A DNA stretch of 32,423 nucleotides from Actinomycetes bacterium (GTDB lineage Bacteria; Actinomycetota; Acidimicrobiia; Acidimicrobiales; JAMCQF01). Where the stretch lies: NCBI GenBank assembly GCA_021851885.1, contig JAJZBS010000022.1:1-32423 (forward strand), in the 5' to 3' direction. The position numbers and the translations under genes were made by a program. This document shows, in pieces, positions 7,509 to 15,399 of this stretch (position 1 is its first letter; each line of letters begins with the position of its first letter). The notes under the pieces are model-generated. The model was not told the DNA's origin and did no database searches. It worked only from the letters and a program-made list of their open reading frames with translations.

Positions 7509-10500
7509 CGGGCACCGAGCATGGCTGTGAGCGTCTCGACGGCCGAGGAGATGCCCTGGGAGACGGCAGAGTGGACGAGGCCGTGCAGCTCGGCCGCGCT
7601 GGAAGCGGCAGCGTGGACGGTGACGACGGGAGCCTGGATGGTGACCATCGGTCCGACGGTCGGGGTGCGCCCGAAGGCCGCCAGGACCGCGCTGGCGTGG
7701 GCGACGTTCGAGTCCAGGTTGGAGAGCCACACGCCGGTCTGTCGGATCTGGCTGTCGAGCTGCTTGTAGGCCGCCAGGTTGGAGTCGATCACCGATGACA
7801 GGTTCTCCAGGACCTTGTTCAGCCCGGCGACGGCCGTTGTGGCGAGGTTGGTGATGGCTGTGGTGGCCTTGGCGGCCGATGTGGCGAGGTTGGCCGTGGC
7901 TCCGGTGGTGAAGTTGGCGCCGGGCATGACGCCCCCGATGCCCTGGACCGCTGTGGCCGCGGCGGCGGCGAACATGGCCCGGTGGGCCCGCAGGCGCTGG
8001 GCTGCCCGCACGATGACGGCTGTCACCGCCGCTGCGACCGTGGGGGTCCCCGAGAGGAGTCCGACGGCGATGCCTTGGGCCAGCGGCAGCCCGATCGTGG
8101 CCGCCCACACGGTCGAGGGGGAGCGGATGCCGGCCGAGTGGGCGGCGAGGGTCTGGGCGTTACGGATCAACTGGGCCGTGGTCGCCGCCACTGTGGCTGA
8201 GTGGGCGTAGAGCCCGGCGCTGATCCCTCCGGCCAAGGCCGCCCCGATGAGCTGTGCCTGCCGCACGCCCAGTGTCTTGGCCGATGTGAGCGACCCCAGG
8301 ATCACCTGCTGGGTCCGCAGGCTCAACCCCGCCTGGCCTGAGGCGAGCGACTTGGCGAGTGCGGTCACCTCGGCCACGCCCAACTGCGATGCTGCTCGTC
8401 GCGCCGCTGTCTGCTGCTCGGTCGGGATCGACGCCGCCCGGTGCCACATCTGGTGGAGGGTGGGGAACATGGACTCGATCCCGAGAGCGAGCTTGGTCAC
8501 CGAGACCTTCCCTGTCGCCTCCATCGCCGCTTTGAGCACGGAGAGGTACTTGGCCGGGATGTCGACGCCCCAGTGCTTGTCCGCCGCCTCGATGGCCGGC
8601 AGGCCGCCCTTGGTGACGTTCGCCAATGCGGCGAGTGCCCGGGGGCCTGTCTGCACGGCGAGGGCTAGCCGGCTCTCCATGGCCGTCCTCATCGACGCCA
8701 CCAGTGTGGCGTTGGCGAGCCGGTTGCCGATCACCTCCTGGCGCGCCGCGAAGGTCCATGTCGCAGCCGCGTGCATGGCCTTCGCTCCCGCCTGCTGAGC
8801 GGCGGTGCCGGTCTCCTCCACGCTCTGGCGGAACAGGCGCATCTTCGCCACTGTCAGGGCCCGGTTGAGTGTGACCCCGGCGGTGCCCGCGAACTGGACG
8901 ACTGTGGCCGCGAGCATGTGAAAGGCCCGGGCCAGCATGCGCACGTTGGCCGAGCGGGTCGCCACGTCTGTCGCCAGGGCGAGCATCTTCTGGCGCACCA
9001 GTGTGATCTTTGTCGCCATGATGGCGAAGGCGGTGGTCCCCGGCGTCAGTGTGCGCAGCTTCACCTCGAACGAGCCCAGCTCGGCGTCGAGTGTGATGAG
9101 GTCGCTTTTGATCTTGAGCACCGATGTGGTGGGGAGGGCACCGAGCTTCTGGCCGAACTGGGTCACAGCCTGGGTGACCTTTTGCACTGTCACCCCGGAG
9201 TCGCCGAGGTGGGTAAAGGCGGCGATCAACCCGCCGACCACGACCGCACCACCGGCCAGGAGCCCGACCGGGCCCAGGACCGATGCGAAGCCGCCGGCGT
9301 CGGCGGCGAAGCTCGCCCCCATCGCCCCCGCGTCCTCCGAGGCTGCGGCCGTGGCGGCCGTAAAGGCTCCGGCCGTGTCCGTGGCGGTCGCCGCCATCGC
9401 CCCCACCTGGAGGTCCACGGCGTCGGCCGTGAGCCCGAGACGCTCCAACGCGGCGTCGAAGTCGTTCACGTCCAAGACCGCCGATGCCATCCCGGCACCA
9501 GAGGAGGAGAACCCCGAGCGCAGCATGGCGAGGCCGCCCACCGTCATCGCAGCGTTGGTGATGAGGGAGAAGATCGTCTGTGCCAACGACTGGGTCTGGC
9601 TGCTGGCCTTCTTGGCCTGCCCGCCGAGCTGTGTCAAGGCGGACGACGCGTTCTGGGTCTGTCCGGCCAGGGTCCGAAGGACCGAGGTCGGCAGGGTGTT
9701 GAGCGCGGCCCCGATCTGGGCCACCGAGGCGACCGTCCCGGTGAACGGCACCTTGAGCTCGGCTCCCAACTGGGTCGCCAGTGCCCGGGCCGCCGCCTTC
9801 ACCGCCGGGGTGCCAGAGCGCAGCCCTGTCTCGATGGCGGTGATCATCCCCTGGATGCCGTTCTGCCCCGACATCTTGGCCTCGAGCAGCTTTTCCTGCC
9901 ACTGGATGCTCATCTGGCCCAACTGCGTGGTCGTCGCCGTCGCCATCGACGCCAGGTCCTGGGGCGCCTGCTGGGCCAGGGACGCCACGGCCGAGGGTGT
10001 CATGCCCCGCTTGATGAGCTTCTGGGCGTCGACCGCCCACGCCGCGATTGTGGTGTTCTGGTGCTTTAGATTGGCGACCATCTTTGTGACCGACTGCACT
10101 GCCTTGGCGGTGAATGTGGCGAAGCCGGTGGCAGCGGCTTGGAGGGAGGACCCGACCGACTGCTCGGAGCGGACCAGCAGTGTCATCGCCTGGGACAACT
10201 GCCCGGTGATCTTGATCGGGGCGCTCAGCGAGATCGTGTAGCCGTTGATCGTCTGGTTGAGTGTCGAGCCGGCCTTCGAGGCGAACCCGAGCCATGTCGC
10301 CACGGCGTGAAACGCCGACGCCAGGGGGTCCGAGACGTGGAGTAGCCGCGAGATGTCTGTGACGAGGCCGGCCAAGCCGGCGCCGGCCAGGGCGAAGCCG
10401 CCGAGGAGCTTCATGTATTGGCCGGTCTTGGTGTAGAGGGCTGTCATGTCGGCGAGGCCGGTCTTGCCGAGGAGGTAGACCGCCGCCCGGAAGGCCAGGT

Positions 10501-12037
10501 ACCCCGAGGCGACGAACCCGAGGGCGGTCCCGATGCCTTTGAGCCCGGGGTCGAGGCTCGAGAGCATCCCCGCCAGCTTGAACACGCCTCCCACCACTTC
10601 GGCCAGGATGCGGTCGAAGTCGGTCCATCCGGCGATGAACCCCTGGAACAGCGACGAGTTGGCGATGTTGGCGAGCAGGCGGAAGATGTCGACGAGGGTC
10701 TGCATCCCCTCGCCGCCCTGGATGGCCTTGGCGAACCCCACCCCGATCCGAAGCAGCGCTGTGCCCAACTGGACCAGCTCGACCAAGGCCGGGCCGACCA
10801 TGAGCGAGAGGGAGTGGACGAGGCCGGCCATGGCGCCGGACCCCATCATCTTTTGGAACATCCCCTCGACCGTCTGGATGGCCCGCTGGGTCGCCAGGAT
10901 CAACGGGGCGAAGGTCGAGCCGCCGTGGGCGAACATGGAGGCGATCGTGCCGGCCTGGGCGCCCAGGAAGCCCTGGATCTCCTTCGCCATCGGCGTGTTG
11001 CCGAAGCCCTGCATCATCTTGTTGATGGAGGAGACGGCCGGCTGGAGGGCGGCGGGGATGGTGGACCACGCTGTGCCGAGCTTGACCACCGCGCTCGTCC
11101 ACTGGGTCGTGCCCGGGATCGCAGCCGCGATGGCGTTCTGGGCTGTCGAGACCGCCTTGAACCCGGCCATGATGTCGGTCGCTGCCCCGATCGAGGCGAC
11201 CCCGAGCACCACGAAGCCGGCCGCCACCGAGCCGATGGCGGCGGCGAGGCCGATGATCTCGGGGGTGAACAGGTGGGCCAGGTGGAAGAACGACATCGCG
11301 TTCCACGCCCCCTGGAGCGGCCCTGCGCCCCCTCCCCCTCCGCCGCCTGCTCCCAGTGCCCCCAGTGCTCCCAGACCGCCTCCTGCCCCTCCTCCGCCCC
11401 CCATCAGCGCCGCCAGCGCCTCGGGGGGAAGGTCGGCGCCGTTCCCCGCTCCCCCGGCCCCGAGGTCGGCGAGGAGGGCGGCGAGCTGGCCTGTGGTGGC
11501 GAACTGTCCCCCTGTCGTGCCGGAGATCTGGCGCCACCGGCTCACGCCGGGGTCCCACCCGAGGTTGCCCCGCATGGCGGTCGCCCAGGGCGGCATCGTC
11601 TGGAGGGCGCCCAACTGGGCGGCAACGGAGGCCAGGTTCTGCACCTGGGCGTCCACCGGCACGGTGATGGGGGTGTCGGCCACTTCGGTCCGTAGCGCGC
11701 CGAAATCGGCCCAGAACGGCAGCGTTGTGGCGCCGAGCCGAGCCGATGCGAGCTGTTTGGCCCATGCGTCGATGGCGGTTTGCGCCTCGAGCACGGTGGC
11801 GACGAGCGGGCGGTCGTCGGCGGTGATGCGCACGGGGTTGTCGGTCCCGACGGTGCGCAGCTTCGCCACCGCATCGGCCAACTGGGCGTCGAAGTAGGCG
11901 AGGTCGAGTGTGAGCCGCGCCCCGGGCATCTGGTTGACGAAGGCGGTGGCCTCGCGCCGCGCCATCTCGAGCCCGGCCATGAACGGATCGGTGTCCAGGT
12001 ACATGACGCCCTGGATGGCGCCCACCTCGAACGCCAT
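7505..12037 (-). CDS. Tape measure protein
   Basis: 1510 aa, the longest gene in the window, directly after the tail chaperone genes. The N-terminus (MAFEVGAIQGVMYLDTDPFMAGL) is typical of actinophage tape measures. A Gly/Ala-rich linker (about residues 193-239) is followed by hydrophobic, membrane-like stretches (about 261-285 and others up to about 600) and long Ala/Thr/Gln-rich helices. No lysozyme or peptidase motif was noticed. Using the general relation of about 0.15 nm of tail per residue, the tail would be roughly 225 nm long, which is inference. Its stop overlaps the ATG of the tail adhesin gene. The C-terminus (about 1400-1510) is rich in hydrophobic beta-like residues. Confidence 0.92.
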   Translation of the reverse strand: MAFEVGAIQGVMYLDTDPFMAGLEMARREATAFVNQMPGARLTLDLAYFDAQLADAVAKLRTVGTDNPVRITADDRPLVATVLEAQTAIDAWAKQLASARLGATTLPFWADFGALRTEVADTPITVPVDAQVQNLASVAAQLGALQTMPPWATAMRGNLGWDPGVSRWRQISGTTGGQFATTGQLAALLADLGAGGAGNGADLPPEALAALMGGGGGAGGGLGALGALGAGGGGGGGAGPLQGAWNAMSFFHLAHLFTPEIIGLAAAIGSVAAGFVVLGVASIGAATDIMAGFKAVSTAQNAIAAAIPGTTQWTSAVVKLGTAWSTIPAALQPAVSSINKMMQGFGNTPMAKEIQGFLGAQAGTIASMFAHGGSTFAPLILATQRAIQTVEGMFQKMMGSGAMAGLVHSLSLMVGPALVELVQLGTALLRIGVGFAKAIQGGEGMQTLVDIFRLLANIANSSLFQGFIAGWTDFDRILAEVVGGVFKLAGMLSSLDPGLKGIGTALGFVASGYLAFRAAVYLLGKTGLADMTALYTKTGQYMKLLGGFALAGAGLAGLVTDISRLLHVSDPLASAFHAVATWLGFASKAGSTLNQTINGYTISLSAPIKITGQLSQAMTLLVRSEQSVGSSLQAAATGFATFTAKAVQSVTKMVANLKHQNTTIAAWAVDAQKLIKRGMTPSAVASLAQQAPQDLASMATATTTQLGQMSIQWQEKLLEAKMSGQNGIQGMITAIETGLRSGTPAVKAAARALATQLGAELKVPFTGTVASVAQIGAALNTLPTSVLRTLAGQTQNASSALTQLGGQAKKASSQTQSLAQTIFSLITNAAMTVGGLAMLRSGFSSSGAGMASAVLDVNDFDAALERLGLTADAVDLQVGAMAATATDTAGAFTAATAAASEDAGAMGASFAADAGGFASVLGPVGLLAGGAVVVGGLIAAFTHLGDSGVTVQKVTQAVTQFGQKLGALPTTSVLKIKSDLITLDAELGSFEVKLRTLTPGTTAFAIMATKITLVRQKMLALATDVATRSANVRMLARAFHMLAATVVQFAGTAGVTLNRALTVAKMRLFRQSVEETGTAAQQAGAKAMHAAATWTFAARQEVIGNRLANATLVASMRTAMESRLALAVQTGPRALAALANVTKGGLPAIEAADKHWGVDIPAKYLSVLKAAMEATGKVSVTKLALGIESMFPTLHQMWHRAASIPTEQQTAARRAASQLGVAEVTALAKSLASGQAGLSLRTQQVILGSLTSAKTLGVRQAQLIGAALAGGISAGLYAHSATVAATTAQLIRNAQTLAAHSAGIRSPSTVWAATIGLPLAQGIAVGLLSGTPTVAAAVTAVIVRAAQRLRAHRAMFAAAAATAVQGIGGVMPGANFTTGATANLATSAAKATTAITNLATTAVAGLNKVLENLSSVIDSNLAAYKQLDSQIRQTGVWLSNLDSNVAHASAVLAAFGRTPTVGPMVTIQAPVVTVHAAASSAAELHGLVHSAVSQGISSAVETLTAMLGAR

Positions 12038-12040
12038 CGG

Positions 12041-12633
12041 TCAGCCCTCCAGGACCGTGACGCCCAGGGCGCCCAGGTCGTCGTCGTCGCCTTCTGTCAC
12101 GTCGTCGTAGTCGTCCTCGCCACGCGACGGGCGAAGGAGGTTCGCCAAGCCGGCGGCGTAGAGACGCTGGCGGTGCCACGGCAGTGCTTCCCAGGCGTCG
12201 GGGTCGATCCCGAGGTGCAGCTTCGCCAGGAAGTGGAGCCGACGCGTCAGCCGATCGCCTTCGATGGCGACGTAGCGGCGATCGGCTACCGAGGGTTTAG
12301 CAGGCGCTCGGTCAGCCAGCCGGCAAAGGCCATGAACCCCCGGAACGGCACCGCATCCAAGATCGCCTTGGACGGCGAGCCGCCGGCCAGGGTGACGATG
12401 GCGTCTTTGAGCGTGTCGAGGGCCGAGTCGCCCTCGGCCAGCTCTCCTACCCGGGAGGGGTCGGCTGTGGGCGAGACGGCCCGGAGCGCCTCTTGGAACG
12501 CTCGGATGGCCGCCTGGGACGGCTCGGGCACCGTCCCCCGCCACGGCACCTCGGCCGGTGTGGCGGGCTGGCAGGCAGTGAAGTCCCAATCGAGGGGCTC
12601 GAGGGCCTGGGCGACTGTGAACTTGCTCGGCAT
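12041..12633 (-). CDS. Tail assembly chaperone GT, made by -1 frameshift
   Basis: The second frame (about 12,295 down to 12,041) has no convincing start of its own but encodes a typical T domain: SVADRRYVAIEGDRLTRRLH, then LPWHRQRLYAAGLANLL, then an acidic tail (EDDYDDVTEGDDDD). Shifting -1 at 12298-12292 joins 114 residues of G to 83 residues of T, about 197 aa in all. The direction of shift was checked from the codon phase of the two frames. In lambda-like phages GT binds the tape measure while G binds tail subunits. The acidic C-terminus matches the charge of many GT proteins. Confidence 0.82.
12286..12633 (-). CDS. Tail assembly chaperone G (unshifted product)
   Basis: 115 aa from the ATG at 12633 after an AAGGGGG ribosome site. 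Mostly alpha-helical, with a compact domain (AIRAFQEALRAV, LAEGDSALDTLKDAIVTLAGG). It stands exactly between the major tail protein and the tape measure, the fixed position of the G/GT chaperone pair in siphoviruses. Its 3' end carries the heptamer AAACCCT just before its TAG stop. A ribosome slipping back by one base there would make the longer GT product. Confidence 0.88.
   Translation of the reverse strand: MPSKFTVAQALEPLDWDFTACQPATPAEVPWRGTVPEPSQAAIRAFQEALRAVSPTADPSRVGELAEGDSALDTLKDAIVTLAGGSPSKAILDAVPFRGFMAFAGWLTERLLNPR
12292..12298 (-). other. Programmed -1 frameshift slippery heptamer AAACCCT
   Basis: On the minus strand the G frame reads CTA AAC CCT CGG TAG, so A-AAC-CCT has the X-XXY-YYZ form with AAC/CCT in the zero frame. 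It lies two codons before the G stop, as in other tail chaperone genes. I did not identify a downstream pseudoknot by eye. Confidence 0.8.
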
Positions 12634-12655
12634 GGGGTTCCCCCTTCTGGCCGCG

Positions 12656-13222
12656 TCAGGTCTTGACGGCGGTCTTGTCGACGACCATTACGTCCGACGG
12701 TGTGCAGATGGCCCGCAGCTTCACCGGGTACAACCGGGCGGCCGCGGCGCGCCGGTAGCTGGTGTCCACCGAGGCGACCGAGAGCACCTCGGGGATGTAG
12801 AACCGCCGGGTAAAGCCGTGAGCGTTGACGCCCTGGAAGGCGACGGTGAGCTTGTCAAGCCCGAGGGCGAGCGTCAGGGTTGTGGTCCCTGTCTTTGTCA
12901 CCGACGGCGCCACGGCGGTGATGGTCCCGCCGCCGTAGGCGACCTTCATGTTGGCGATGGTGTCCTCGGCCAGCGACGTTGTGATGGAGATTGTCATGGT
13001 GTCGGTGGTGACCTGGGCCGGCGTCGGCTGCTCCTCCACCATGATGTCGACCGTCTTGCGGGCGACGGTGAGCTTGACGCCCTGCTCGGTGGCGCCCATC
13101 GGGACCCATGTCGGCGCCCACACTGTCACTGTGATGGCAGGGAGGGCCGGAGGCACTGTGGCCCACGGAGCGATGTAGAGCTGGGCGGTGCCCACGAGGA
13201 CGTTCTTGGTGTTGACGGCCAC
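12656..13222 (-). CDS. Major tail protein (tail tube subunit)
   Basis: 188 aa, GTG start after GAGAGGAG. Beta-rich and Thr/Val-rich, with an N-terminus (MAVNTKNVLVGTAQLYIAPW) very like actinophage tail tube subunits, followed by VTVWAPTWVPMGATEQGV and a long strand-rich core. The C-terminus is basic and ends in KT. It stands upstream of the chaperone genes and downstream of the tail terminator, the standard order. Threonine is often coded by ACA here (4 of the first 5 Thr codons I checked after codon 10), which is unexpected at this GC content. Confidence 0.85.
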   Translation of the reverse strand: MAVNTKNVLVGTAQLYIAPWATVPPALPAITVTVWAPTWVPMGATEQGVKLTVARKTVDIMVEEQPTPAQVTTDTMTISITTSLAEDTIANMKVAYGGGTITAVAPSVTKTGTTTLTLALGLDKLTVAFQGVNAHGFTRRFYIPEVLSVASVDTSYRRAAAARLYPVKLRAICTPSDVMVVDKTAVKT

Positions 13223-13248
13223 TGGGGGTCTCCTCTCGGGTCAGTGGA

Positions 13249-13638
13249 TCAGCGAGCGGCGAGGAACAGGTAGTTGCACGAGAAGATGAACCGGCGCGCC
13301 GCGTCCCGCTGGAGCAGGCGCGGCGGTCCTCCGACCCGTGTGATGGAGATGACGCGGACCCCTGTGAGTGTCAGGGGCGGGACGGCTGTCTGTAGGAGCG
13401 AGTCGATCTGCCACGCCAGGTCCCGGGCCCCTGCGTGGTCGTTCTGGTCGCCCCGGGCAAAGATCTGCAGCGACGGGGTGTCGAAGGTGCGCTCGAACTG
13501 CGGGCGAGAGCCGCCCGACAGGGTGAGGAGCACCGCCTTGGGGTCCTGGATCTCCGTCCACGGGGTACCGTCCCAGTAGGCGGCGGCCTGGACGCCTCCG
13601 GCCTCGAGCCACGCCCACACTGCGTCCTCGGTGAGCAT
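13249..13638 (-). CDS. Tail terminator protein
   Basis: 129 aa with an ATG start 10 nt after the preceding stop, ribosome site GAGGAG. The compact alpha/beta pattern with LQIFARGDQNDHAGARDLAWQI and a final strand DAARRFIFSCNYLFLAAR matches tail terminator / minor capsid proteins of siphoviruses (lambda gpU/gpZ position), where an R-x-F-x-x-x-C-N-Y ending is common. It would form the ring that ends tail polymerisation and joins the tail to the head. The call rests on gene order plus the C-terminal pattern. Confidence 0.72.
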   Translation of the reverse strand: MLTEDAVWAWLEAGGVQAAAYWDGTPWTEIQDPKAVLLTLSGGSRPQFERTFDTPSLQIFARGDQNDHAGARDLAWQIDSLLQTAVPPLTLTGVRVISITRVGGPPRLLQRDAARRFIFSCNYLFLAAR

Positions 13639-13647
13639 GGGCCCTCC

Positions 13648-14214
13648 TCAGACGATCGGTGCCGGCTTTGTTGTCGGGGAGTAGTCGTGTGTCCCGCCGT
13701 GGGCTCGGTGCAGGGTCCCGTAGCCCGGATGGTCCGACGCCAGGTAGTCCCGGTGGTACTCGCCGCGCTCGGCCGCCTCGGCCTTGGCCTTCAACTGCGC
13801 CCGAGACAGTCGCCCCACGATGGGCGGCCGGTCGTAGACCAAGGCACCGTTCTCGTAGACCTTGGGATGGGCCGACTCCCGCAGGTCGCCGAACTCGACC
13901 GGGGCCCGAGGGGATGCGTCGTCCGCCCACTTCTCGACGGCGGCCACCATCCCGGCCACGGTCCCGTCGGTGAGCACGTGGTCGGCGACCGTCTGCATGT
14001 AGACGCCGGCCTCTTCGAGCATCGGCTCGGTGATGTAGTGCGGCCCTCCCCCGTGGGGGTGGTGACGGATGATGTGGCCCCGCAGCGGCCCGGAGAACCA
14101 GGTCGATGTGTGCTGGGCCGAGGCGTAGACCTGGTTGAACTCCAGGACGCCTTCCATCAGGCCGTCGCCGACGAGCCCCTCCAGGACGAGGATGCCCTCG
14201 TCGAACGAGCGCAT
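13648..14214 (-). CDS. Head-tail joining protein (neck)
   Basis: 188 aa, between the connector and the tail terminator genes. The central segment contains a His-rich stretch (HIIRHHPHGGGPHYI) and a helix (AGMVAAVEKWADD). The second half carries the VYENGALVYDRPPIVGRLSR pattern that I associate with actinophage neck proteins. It occupies the slot of HK97 gp10-like joining proteins. It could equally be a head-completion protein; gene reality is strong from spacing (stop to next start 10 nt, start 2 nt from the upstream stop). Confidence 0.65.
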   Translation of the reverse strand: MRSFDEGILVLEGLVGDGLMEGVLEFNQVYASAQHTSTWFSGPLRGHIIRHHPHGGGPHYITEPMLEEAGVYMQTVADHVLTDGTVAGMVAAVEKWADDASPRAPVEFGDLRESAHPKVYENGALVYDRPPIVGRLSRAQLKAKAEAAERGEYHRDYLASDHPGYGTLHRAHGGTHDYSPTTKPAPIV

Positions 14215-14215
14215 G

Positions 14216-14722
14216 TCAGTAGCTGTCCGAGGGCCAGCCGAGGCTGCCGCGCCGAACGGCCACGGTCATCCCGAAGTCGTGCTCGGCGAACAGGGGCCCG
14301 CAGGCGAGGTTGAACGGCTGGCCGTTGATCTGGACTGCCTGGTCCGGCGCCGGGCTGTTCTCCAGGCTGAGCGTGGCTGTGCCCTTCATGAGTGCGGTCA
14401 GGAGCTTGGCCGCCATCTGGTAGCGCAGCACGGCCGGGTCGGTCGGCTCCAACGGAGCGCCCCGGCGGTAGGTGAGAGTGGCCTTGTAGGCGGCGATGTC
14501 CCGGGTGAGGTTCGCCACGACGCCGGGGACCGGGCGAGCCTGGCCTTCCCGGTCGTCGTCGAACGGCACGTCGTAGCGGGCGCCCAACTGGGCGTTCACC
14601 TCGAGCGTGGCGTCGTCGATCGCCGCCTGGAGGGCCGCGTCGGAGAGGGACGCTGCGGTGGCCGTGTCCGTCTGGCCCTGCGCACTGAGCACCGCCCGCA
14701 AGGCTGTGACGGTGCAATACAC
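14216..14722 (-). CDS. Head-tail connector, DUF1320/gp36-like
   Basis: 168 aa. The N-terminus begins MYCTVTALRAVLS, followed by helices with the pattern AIDDATLEVNAQLGARYDVPF and VVANLTRDIAAYKATLTYRRG. Short strand, then 'A-I-x-D-A-x-x-E-I/V-x-x-x-L-x-x-R-Y-x-x-P' is the DUF1320 (Mu gp36-like) connector signature. It adapts the portal to the neck. Later residues (about 120-168) form a strand-rich extension. The GTG/ATG choice is not critical; the called start lies 1 nt after the upstream stop. Confidence 0.75.
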   Translation of the reverse strand: MYCTVTALRAVLSAQGQTDTATAASLSDAALQAAIDDATLEVNAQLGARYDVPFDDDREGQARPVPGVVANLTRDIAAYKATLTYRRGAPLEPTDPAVLRYQMAAKLLTALMKGTATLSLENSPAPDQAVQINGQPFNLACGPLFAEHDFGMTVAVRRGSLGWPSDSY

Positions 14723-14723
14723 G

Positions 14724-15170
14724 TCAGCCCTCGGTCATGCGGGGGACGGTGCCGAACACCGGGGCGTCCGCCGCCTCGGCGCTGGCAGCGTCGGGAGCGG
14801 GGACGGCCAGGGGGTGCTCGGCGTCGTGGGCGATGGCCCGCTCGGTCGGGGTCGGCGGCAGCGTGGCCGCGTACGCCTCACCCTCGGCCGTCGTCGGCTT
14901 GACGGCCCCGGCCGAGAGCAGCCGTTCTGCGTCGTCGTGGGAGAGCTCGACGAGATCCCCCCGACGGTGCTTGACCGTGTAGCGCCGGCCGTGGTTGTCG
15001 CGCCGGGGCTCGTTCCACTCCAGTGCCACCAGCTCGTAGAGGCCGGCCGGGGCGACCTGGACCGGGCGCCGCTTCAGTGCGGCCCGGGGGTCTTTCGCCC
15101 CTTGGACGAAGGCGTCAGCGTCGCTTTGCGCCTTGCGGCCGGCGGCGATGCCTTCTGCTCGGGTGGTCAT
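14724..15170 (-). CDS. Small head/neck-region protein, unknown function
   Basis: 148 aa from the ATG at 15170, preceded by GGGAG. The N-terminal half is basic and helical (MTTRAEGIAAGRKAQSDADA). The middle contains short strands (VQVAPAGLYELVALEW, RYTVKHRRGDLVELSHDDAE), a fold like the small proteins that often follow the capsid gene. The tail is Ala/Pro-rich and low complexity. No enzyme motif. I start it at 15170 because the upstream 32 codons of the same frame run through the intergenic gap and lack a ribosome site. Confidence 0.68.
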   Translation of the reverse strand: MTTRAEGIAAGRKAQSDADAFVQGAKDPRAALKRRPVQVAPAGLYELVALEWNEPRRDNHGRRYTVKHRRGDLVELSHDDAERLLSAGAVKPTTAEGEAYAATLPPTPTERAIAHDAEHPLAVPAPDAASAEAADAPVFGTVPRMTEG

Positions 15171-15255
15171 CGGTTCTCCCATCGGAAGTGATCGGCACCC
15201 AGTGATAGGGTGGTCTTTGTGGGGGGTCACTAAGCGCCCAGGCAACGGCGAGAAC

Positions 15256-15399
15256 ATGCGCTCCAAGACGCACTGCCCGCGGGGTCACCCCTACGTCGGC
15301 GCCAACCTGCGCTTCAAGTCCGGGCGCTACGGACAGAGCCGAGTCTGCCGGCAGTGCGAAGCGGACTACCAGTGCCGTCGCCGACGAGAACTCAGATAG
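15256..15399 (+). CDS. Orphan zinc-ribbon ORF (HNH-endonuclease-type finger), opposite strand
   Basis: 47 aa on the plus strand, while all neighbours are on minus. It carries C-P-R-G-H near residue 7 and C-R-Q-C near residue 33, then a basic tail (QCRRRRELR). This looks like the zinc finger that precedes HNH homing endonucleases in actinophages. The nuclease domain is missing, so it is either a remnant of a mobile gene or a tiny free-standing DNA-binding protein. Its end overlaps the 3' end of the capsid gene by 8 bases, converging with it. The ribosome site is weak (GGCGAG). Reality is moderate: the Cys/His pattern is unlikely by chance. Confidence 0.5.
   Translation: MRSKTHCPRGHPYVGANLRFKSGRYGQSRVCRQCEADYQCRRRRELR

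Noticed and set aside
8160-12179. A 1339-codon open frame on the minus strand overlapping the tape measure
   Set aside because: It is Arg/Gly/Pro/His-rich with no protein pattern, as expected for a shadow frame in GC-rich DNA; the tape measure frame has proper composition and position.
15171-15255. Promoters in the 85-bp gap between the capsid-side ORF and the 148-aa gene
   Set aside because: No convincing -35/-10 pair on either strand; only AGTGAT repeats and a weak inverted TCACT were seen.
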